The notes under the pieces: model-generated | Told to the model about the DNA's origin: nothing | The model's database searches: none | Seen by the model: only the letters and a program-made list of their open reading frames with translations | Shown: piece after piece, positions 60,241 through 64,000 of the stretch | Layout: every line of letters begins with the position of its first letter | How positions within the stretch are numbered: position 1 is the stretch's first letter | Program-made: the position numbers and the translations under genes | NCBI GenBank assembly: GCA_947591315.1 | Contig: CANQDD010000005.1 | Coordinates: forward strand, 48,425 to 112,424 | Length of the DNA stretch: 64,000 nt | Origin: an uncultured Clostridia bacterium | Lineage (GTDB): Bacteria > Bacillota > Clostridia > UBA1381 | Direction of reading: 5' to 3'

Positions 60241-60269
60241 ATTATACACTGAACCGGCGGAAAAATCAA
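60241..60269 (-). promoter_or_regulatory. promoter of stalk-domain gene copy 1
   Basis: Minus strand TTGATT (60269-60264), 17-bp spacer, TATAAT (60246-60241). It matches the promoter of copy 2 (62250-62278) box for box. Confidence 0.8.
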
Positions 60270-60311
60270 GACGGCGGCAAATCATATGATAATTAAAAAG
60301 CCGCTTTCGGT

Positions 60312-60346
60312 TTCACGCTGTTTCATTGCCAATTCACGCTGTTTCA
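60312..60346 (+). promoter_or_regulatory. 14-bp direct repeats 21 bp apart upstream of the SLH gene
   Basis: TTCACGCTGTTTCA occurs exactly twice, at 60312-60325 and 60333-60346. The centre spacing is two DNA turns, directly in front of a weak -35-like TTGCGG (60349-60354) and a -10-like TAAAAT (60371-60376). This is the geometry of a tandem activator site; the regulator is unknown. Confidence 0.55.
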
Positions 60347-60416
60347 GCTTGCGGAGGCACTGTTTTATGGTAAAATAAAGTAATAGATTAAAATATAATT
60401 ACGGGAGGAAAAAATT

Positions 60417-61382
60417 ATGAAAAGGATTATAAGCGTTATCGCGGCGGCAATACTGATATGCTCCGCGCACGCGGTATCGGCAAGCGCCGCCGGCGGCGTG
60501 ACGCGCGCGCAGTTTTGCCGTATCGCGTACGAGCTTCTTCAGCGGACGCTCGGCACGCCGCTCGTCGGGGACACGGGAGCTTTTTCCGACTGTGACGACC
60601 AATATGTGTCCACCGTCGCGTCGCTCGGCATAATCAGCGGCAGAGGGAACGGCATATTCGACCCCGACGGAAGCATTACGCGCGAGGAAGCCGCCGTTAT
60701 ATTGTGCAAAATGATGGACGTGTGCGGCATACCCGACCTGAATATCGTAAACGAGCGGTTCAAGGATATTGACGATGTGTCGGACTGGGCTGTCCCATAC
60801 GTTGACAAGGTCGGCAGGAACGAGATAATGTCGGGCAACGGCTACACCGTAAACGATGACGCGCTGAATCCGAAAAACACATTCCACTTGTACCTCAGCG
60901 AATTTGAGCCGAATAGCGGTTACACCGAATGGCAGACGCGTGAAACGATAAATAATTTGTCGCGCCGCATACCCAAATATTCGGACGATGAGCGCAGCGA
61001 AACGGTGGGAGACGTCACCGTATATTTCGGCGACGGCTATGTCCGCGCGGAAAAGGACGGCGCAGTGACATACACAGGCGCGTACAACAAGTCTTATCGG
61101 TATTATTACGCGGTCAATAACGGAAACGTGTTTTTCGGCTACGACTGCGGCAGCGGCGTGTACAATCTCGATACCGGCGAACGCGTGTTAAAGCTCGATT
61201 CGCGCGATATAGTTGACATGAATCCGTCGTTCATAACGGCGCGCAGCGAGTATTCACTGCGCCCGAATGGACTGCCCTCGGAGTACATATTTATCGCGTA
61301 TGACTACAACGGCAATTATGTTATGCGCAGTCAGACGACTGGAAAACATATTTATACGAGTCGGGTACAATTAAGGAAATAG
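60417..61382 (+). CDS. SLH-domain secreted protein, 5' part (frameshifted)
   Basis: 321 residues up to a premature stop. Signal peptide about 1-28 (ICSAHAVSASAA). Two S-layer homology units: GGVTRAQFCRIAYELL with AFSDCDDQYVSTVASLGIIS, and GIFDPDGSITREEAAVILCK with FKDIDDVSDWAVPYVDKVG. SLH domains anchor proteins to secondary wall polymers. After about residue 180 a beta-rich, propeller-like region begins. The frame breaks at an A-run (61343-61346); restoring one base joins it to the next reading frame, giving about 586 residues in total. Either a recent mutation, phase variation at the A-run, or a sequence error. GGGAGG precedes the ATG. Confidence 0.82.
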   Translation: MKRIISVIAAAILICSAHAVSASAAGGVTRAQFCRIAYELLQRTLGTPLVGDTGAFSDCDDQYVSTVASLGIISGRGNGIFDPDGSITREEAAVILCKMMDVCGIPDLNIVNERFKDIDDVSDWAVPYVDKVGRNEIMSGNGYTVNDDALNPKNTFHLYLSEFEPNSGYTEWQTRETINNLSRRIPKYSDDERSETVGDVTVYFGDGYVRAEKDGAVTYTGAYNKSYRYYYAVNNGNVFFGYDCGSGVYNLDTGERVLKLDSRDIVDMNPSFITARSEYSLRPNGLPSEYIFIAYDYNGNYVMRSQTTGKHIYTSRVQLRK

Positions 61383-62176
61383 CGGCTTATGACGGCTATA
61401 CCTGGCTGACAGGCAAAAACTATTTGATAACCAAAACGGGTAATGGAAGGTATAACATTCTGAACACCGACTATGAAAAGATTGGGGAGCTTGAAGGGGA
61501 CTATTACGGCCTTCAAAAAAATTATTTTGTGATTTTCTCGCCGGGCGGCGGCATGCATGTGTACAGCAAAGAAGATATGAGTATTTTATGGGAGGCGGAC
61601 GATGAATCGTATAATGAAAATATGACCAACGATTATATTATGACACAAAAAGACGGCGAAATACATCTTACCAGCCTGACGTCCGGAAAAACGATTACGC
61701 TCCCCGCGCCTAACGCGGAAGAAGGCTATCTTCTCAGGCAGAAAGAGAGTATCGCGGGAGTATTGTACGATGGTACGGTAACCTTTTATGACAGCGAATT
61801 AAACGCGCTTTCTTCATTTGAAAAATACGGCTATATGGATATTGATTGGGGCGATAACATTGTGGAATTTGATGAGAACCGCGTTCATAAGGTGTTCGAC
61901 ATTCACGGCAGAGATACCGGCATTACGGCAAGGCATGTACTTTCGTGTACCATAAACGGCAAAAGGCTTGCTTTGGCGTGGGATAACGATGACGAGGAAA
62001 CCCGCGTATATGATTATAACACGTTTGAATATCTGTTCACAATCCGCGGACAGGTGTGTGCGCGGCACGATACGTATGTGGAGACGAGAGCGTCGGATCC
62101 CGAAACCGGGCAAACGGTTACGCTCTACTATGATGAGAACGGCACACCTGTAAACGTATCGCCCTCTCTCGCATAG
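61383..62176 (+). pseudogene. SLH-domain secreted protein, 3' part after the frameshift
   Basis: This frame continues without a stop from about 61337 to the TAG at 62174-62176. It runs through YLYESGTIKEIAAYDGYTWL across the first frame's stop, then on as ITKTGNGRYNILNTDYEKIG. It carries repeated short beta-strand units with Asp-Gly turns (LEGDYYGLQKNYFVIFSPGG; VLYDGTVTFYDSELNAL), as in PQQ/WD-like propellers. An internal ATG at 61424 has no good ribosome site, so this part is probably only translated if the frame is restored. The intact length argues for a recent change. Confidence 0.75.
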
Positions 62177-62249
62177 TTCTCTCGTTTATAATCGAGAGTG
62201 TTTGCTTCGTTGTTCAAATACGCCGTCCTTGATATGATTTGCCGACGCC

Positions 62250-62278
62250 TTGATTTTTCTGTTCGAGTGTTGTATAAT
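62250..62278 (+). promoter_or_regulatory. promoter of stalk-domain gene copy 2
   Basis: TTGATT (62250-62255), 17-bp spacer, TATAAT (62273-62278). The same boxes and spacing occur at copy 1. Confidence 0.8.
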
Positions 62279-62300
62279 ACCAAAGAAGGGGGATTTTTTT

Positions 62301-63056
62301 ATGAAGAAATTTACTTTAGGTTTTATCATAGGCGGCGTTATCTGCTCCGCGCTGACGGGATTCGCGGTAGAGTATGCGGTAACGGCGAACCCGTTCCCTA
62401 TCAGAGTTGACGGCGTTGAAAAATCAATCGAAGGCTACAACATAAACGACAGCACCTACTTTAAGCTCCGCGACGTGGCTGACGCCGTCGGCAGGTTTAC
62501 TGTCGGTTTTACGAATAATACAATCACGATCAGCACCTCGCAAGAGCCGTCGGAGCCGACAAACACCGACGAGCCTATCACGATCCATGAGGGCGAGGTA
62601 TCGCAGAGAAGATTTGCAAGAGAGGGCGACACAGTGATAAAAGCGGACGGCACAGCGGTAGTGCTGAAAAAAGGGGCACACGGCGTGCTCGGCGAAGGTC
62701 AGGGTGTTGCGCCGGGCCTTGGCGTTACAGTAACAGGTGTTGGTAATACCACGGTTACAATGACAAATGTGACAAATTCTGTTTTTTCAGGTGATGTAGG
62801 CGCTCAGGTTGATTCAGTAGGAGAACGTATCAATAATCAGCCTTATTATGTAAATAATATAACAGGTGAAGGTCATTGGGGTTGTGAATGGATGGCAATG
62901 ACATCAATGCCTGCAACAGAAGGTACATTTCGTTATCAACTTTCTGAAGATAAAAATTGGATTTGGGATGATATAATGCATGGTTGGACTACATTATATA
63001 ATCAGAATTTTAGCAGTTATGCCGATATGGTGCTTGAAGCTAACGGTTTACATTAA
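62301..63056 (+). CDS. secreted stalk-domain (copper amine oxidase N-like) protein, copy 2
   Basis: 251 residues from the ATG at 62301, which has GAAGGGGGA 8 nt upstream; an in-frame start 51 bp earlier would begin upstream of the predicted -10 box and is rejected. Signal anchor 1-30, stalk domain about 32-80, then GEVSQRRFAREGDTVIKADG. From about residue 135 (62705) the DNA becomes markedly AT-rich, encoding a Val/Thr-rich segment (VTVTGVGNTTVTMTNVTNSV), before the tail conserved with copy 1 (TGEGHWGCEWMAMTS ... YQLSEDKNWIW). The composition break suggests a chimeric gene. It faces away from copy 1, with the frameshifted SLH gene between. Confidence 0.8.
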   Translation: MKKFTLGFIIGGVICSALTGFAVEYAVTANPFPIRVDGVEKSIEGYNINDSTYFKLRDVADAVGRFTVGFTNNTITISTSQEPSEPTNTDEPITIHEGEVSQRRFAREGDTVIKADGTAVVLKKGAHGVLGEGQGVAPGLGVTVTGVGNTTVTMTNVTNSVFSGDVGAQVDSVGERINNQPYYVNNITGEGHWGCEWMAMTSMPATEGTFRYQLSEDKNWIWDDIMHGWTTLYNQNFSSYADMVLEANGLH

Positions 63057-63080
63057 AATTTTTGTGTATGAGTGCAAAAT

Positions 63081-63120
63081 AAAAACGCGGCACAGTGTAA
63101 TTACCGTGCCGCGTTTTTTT
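63081..63120. terminator. bidirectional terminator between copy 2 and the Cthe_2159-like gene
   Basis: AACGCGGCAC / GTGCCGCGTT stem (about 63084-63114) with A-run before and T-run after it, between two convergent genes. Confidence 0.85.
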
Positions 63121-63133
63121 ATTGCAGGAAAAA

Positions 63134-63937
63134 TCAATCGTTTTCTATAAGTCCGTAGAAGGTATTGCCTACTGTCTTTCCGAAAATCTGTTCTCCCGTT
63201 GTACTTCCCGAATTTGCCGTTATCGTATTTGTGCCGTCCTCCGTCATTTCGGGCATTGTCGCGAACATCCAACTCCATGAGGTCTTGGGAACAAACGTAA
63301 ACGTGCCGTTCGACGTTGTAATCTTAACGGGAGTTCCCGCGCTGACGGAGCTTCCGCTTGTTTTGGCATAGCCCTGTCCACTGACGGTCGGAGTTACAGC
63401 CATATCGCTTGTACCCGCGCCGATAAGCGTTTCGCCGCTTACCGTGATTTTGCCGTTAACGAATTGGTTTTCAACGACCGCGTCGTCGGCTATTACCGGC
63501 AGATTTACCTCGTTCGCCTTAATGCCCTCCGTGCCGGAGTTTATCGTAATATCGCCGCCTGTTATTGTGCAGTAATTATCCGCCTGTATTCCGTCGCCCG
63601 CGGCGGTGATGTTAAACGTGCCGCCCGCAATCGTGACATAGCCCTTGTCCGCCTCAATCGCGCCGGTTTCGACAATATCCGTGTCGATCGCGTCTGACTT
63701 AATGCCGTCGCCTTCGGTGGTTTTTATCGTGACCGTTCCGGTTTTATCGGTAAATTCCACGCCGTTGTCGCCTTTGACCGCGTTATTTACAGCCGTCACG
63801 TCAAGATTCGCGCCCTTCTTAATTTTCATATCCGCGCCGCATACCAAGCCGTTTTTTACATTTCCGTTGACCTTCAGCGTACCCGTGCCGCCTATGTCGA
63901 GGTCGCGCTTTGAGTAGAAACAGCCCTTCGGGTATTG
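63134..63937 (-). pseudogene. Cthe_2159-type carbohydrate-binding beta-helix protein, 5'-truncated
   Basis: 268 open codons ending at 63134. Repeats such as YSKRDLDIGGTGTLKVNGNV, LVCGADMKIKKGANLDVTAV, GYVTIAGGTFNITAAGDGIQ and YCTITGGDITINSGTEGIKA are the hallmark of the Cthe_2159 polysaccharide-binding family (parallel beta-helix). The family's N-terminal third with signal peptide is missing. Reading upstream, homology stops at a TGA (63938-63940) where AT-rich sequence begins (GGGAACGAGAAAAAATTTTT). An ATG at 63847 (giving 237 codons) has no convincing ribosome site. The gene appears to be cut by a junction, possibly the end of an inserted element lying beyond the window. Confidence 0.72.
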
Positions 63938-64000
63938 TCAATAGGGAACGAGAAAAAATTTTTATCTTTTTTATGGGGCTTTTTTCTCATTCTGAATAAG

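Overview
The window reads as a chromosome segment of an anaerobic, low-GC-lineage (Bacillota/Clostridia) bacterium with fairly GC-rich coding DNA. Evidence: PolC-type DNA polymerase, single-chain PurL, pyruvate formate-lyase with its activase, a glnA-ANTAR regulator pair, a T-box leader, AGGAGG ribosome sites, consensus TTGACA-17-TATAAT promoters, a dipicolinate synthase locus (spore-former ancestry), S-layer-type secreted proteins and plant-glycan hydrolases. A gut Clostridia member is the most natural guess; I cannot name a genus.

Layout. 0-2.6 kb: glnA, an ANTAR antiterminator and dapF, with a terminator hairpin in the glnA leader. 2.6-2.93 kb: a tiny hydrophobic ORF with a facing antisense promoter, which looks like a complete type I toxin-antitoxin locus. 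2.9-7.4 kb: GH36 alpha-galactosidase, a small membrane exporter, and a probably acquired MFS efflux gene behind a leader-peptide attenuator. 7.4-12.1 kb: ruvX, pflA/pflB, a small Cys-rich protein, mntP. 12.2-16.5 kb: a secreted HExxH metalloprotease with a Pro-Thr linker, a DRE-TIM aldolase-like enzyme and a GH43. 16.5-21.5 kb: GH30, aminotransferase and galM in one run with the GH43 (21.5 to 15.5 kb, transcribed leftward), apparently for type II arabinogalactan. 21.6-31.6 kb: hemW, polC, purL, a histidine phosphatase. 31.7 kb: tRNA-Gly(GCC). 31.8-41.8 kb: housekeeping on the minus strand (FAD oxidoreductase, SGNH hydrolase, leuS, rsfS, yqeK, nadD, yhbY, HIT, alaS). 41.9-43.6 kb: a Trp-type T-box and TrpB2. 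43.7-57.2 kb: a hydrolase, two very large secreted proteins, dpaB beside a truncated dpaA, a methyltransferase-STAS fusion and a methyltransferase. 57.2-64 kb: an accessory region with a composite repeat element carrying 19-bp terminal inverted repeats, a large serine recombinase with a 31-aa coupled ORF, two inverted stalk-domain paralogues bracketing a frameshifted SLH gene, and a Cthe_2159-type protein whose 5' part is cut off at an AT-rich junction.

Three families of short palindromic repeats (A, B, C) occupy most of the longer intergenic gaps and in places are nested in one another. A fourth 13-bp motif is used as the ribosome-binding region of rsfS and as a hairpin behind trpB2. The strongest candidates for something undescribed are the type I toxin-antitoxin locus near 2.7 kb, the leader-peptide attenuator at 7.1 kb, the 57.2-57.7 kb composite element, and the mosaic inverted paralogue pair at 59.5-63 kb.
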